From: Tetragonia tetragonoides
Lineage: Eukaryota > Streptophyta > Magnoliopsida > Caryophyllales > Aizoaceae
Assembly (NCBI GenBank): GCA_038025085.1
Contig: CM076143.1
Span: 17,407,501 to 17,471,500, forward strand
DNA length: 64,000 nucleotides
Direction: 5' to 3'
The notes under the pieces are model-generated. The model saw nothing but the letters and a program-made list of their open reading frames with translations, had not been told where the DNA came from and did no database searches. Below, piece by piece: positions 63,508 through 64,000 of this stretch. A program made the translations under genes and the position numbers. The first letter of the stretch is position 1. Each line of letters begins with the position of its first letter.

Positions 63508-63695
63508 GGTGGTTTGTAAGAACAAAAGAAAAAGGAAAAAGAAAATCAAAAAACTATTAAACTGCGCACACCCCTGTGTTAACGTGCGCCTAGGGAGAGT
63601 AGAGTGAGAGGAGAGAGAGTGAAGTGGAGTGAGAGGAGAGAAAGTGAAGTGGAGTGAGAGAGTGAGCGGCGGAGAAATGAATTGGGGGAGAGAGA

Positions 63696-63702
63696 ATAAA
63701 TA
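63696..63702 (-). promoter_or_regulatory. TATA-like box of the AGP gene
   Basis: TATTTAT on the minus strand, 190 bp upstream of the start codon, is followed by a CT-rich leader with repeated CACTCCACTTCACTTTCTCT units. Confidence 0.4.
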
Positions 63703-63709
63703 GTAGTGT

Positions 63710-64000
63710 TGGGGGAGGATTGGTGATTGGAAAAATGATAATAATGATATTGGGGGTAAAATGTTAATGCTAGCTGGTTTGCGTAAGGAAGGTTCGACCT
63801 TATTAGAGTAATATTGAAAGACAATCACATGATGGTTATACAGTACACAGTAGTATGATGAGAGAGATTAGTGAGTAGTGACTACCAACCAAAATTGGGT
63901 GGGCCTAGGTGTTGTTGTGGCCCAGGTTGGGATGTCTCTACTGAAATCTTAACGGCATTATTACTCCTACTATTGCTATACATAAAATAAAAAAATTAAT
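63710..64000. other. Upstream region of the AGP gene
   Basis: No coding feature was recognised up to the window edge. Confidence 0.5.

Noticed and set aside
63508..63828. N-terminal extension of the AGP frame (starting at 63828)
   Set aside because: The extension is CT-rich leader and covers the TATA-like site. The signal peptide starts at 63507.

Overview
This window is nuclear DNA of a flowering plant, most likely a eudicot; the species cannot be fixed. The evidence is GT-AG introned plant gene families (GASA/snakin peptide, single-CCCH zinc finger, lysine-rich arabinogalactan protein, LRR-WD40 protein) set among plant Copia, L1-type LINE, SINE, Helitron, Stowaway, Emigrant and MULE elements. 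Genes are sparse and all four recognised host genes lie on the minus strand. They are unrelated in function and do not form a cluster.

Layout. 1-1.6 kb: 5' end of a broken LINE (ORF1 plus the first codons of ORF2). 2.5-5 kb: a Helitron-type end, an F-box relic, a SINE, a 62-bp minisatellite and a MITE. 5.5-7.1 kb: an intact two-exon GASA/snakin gene. 8.6-13.5 kb: a head-to-tail array of three Helitron-like units, the first carrying a long (AT)n tract at its 5' end. 13.5-17.1 kb: simple repeats, an Emigrant-type MITE, a LINE relic and degenerate minisatellites. 17.5-30.3 kb: a ten-exon LRR-WD40 gene whose splice sites all look good but which carries a frameshift and two in-frame stops. Its introns hold SINEs, a Copia integrase relic and several LINE relics.

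30.7-34.3 kb: three LTRs separated by two ~210-bp internal regions (LTR-int-LTR-int-LTR), bounded by one 5-bp target duplication and nested in a LINE relic. 35.4-39.7 kb: a CCCH zinc-finger gene with a 3.3-kb first intron containing a Stowaway MITE and a possible alternative first exon. 41.3-47.0 kb: a complete, very young Copia element (310-bp LTRs differing at one base, 1535-codon intact ORF). 48-57 kb: several LINE ORF2 3' fragments, one full-structure MULE with ~170-bp TIRs, and one 5'-truncated LINE with a 17-bp target duplication and a duplicated 5' junction. 58.6-63.5 kb: small MITEs, then a two-exon lysine-rich AGP gene whose GPI-signal exon lies 2.8 kb from the main exon.

The best leads are the tandem Helitron-like array, the shared-LTR triplet, the decayed LRR-WD40 gene and the intact Copia element. 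All calls come from reading the sequence. Family names rest on recognised motifs and not on database searches.
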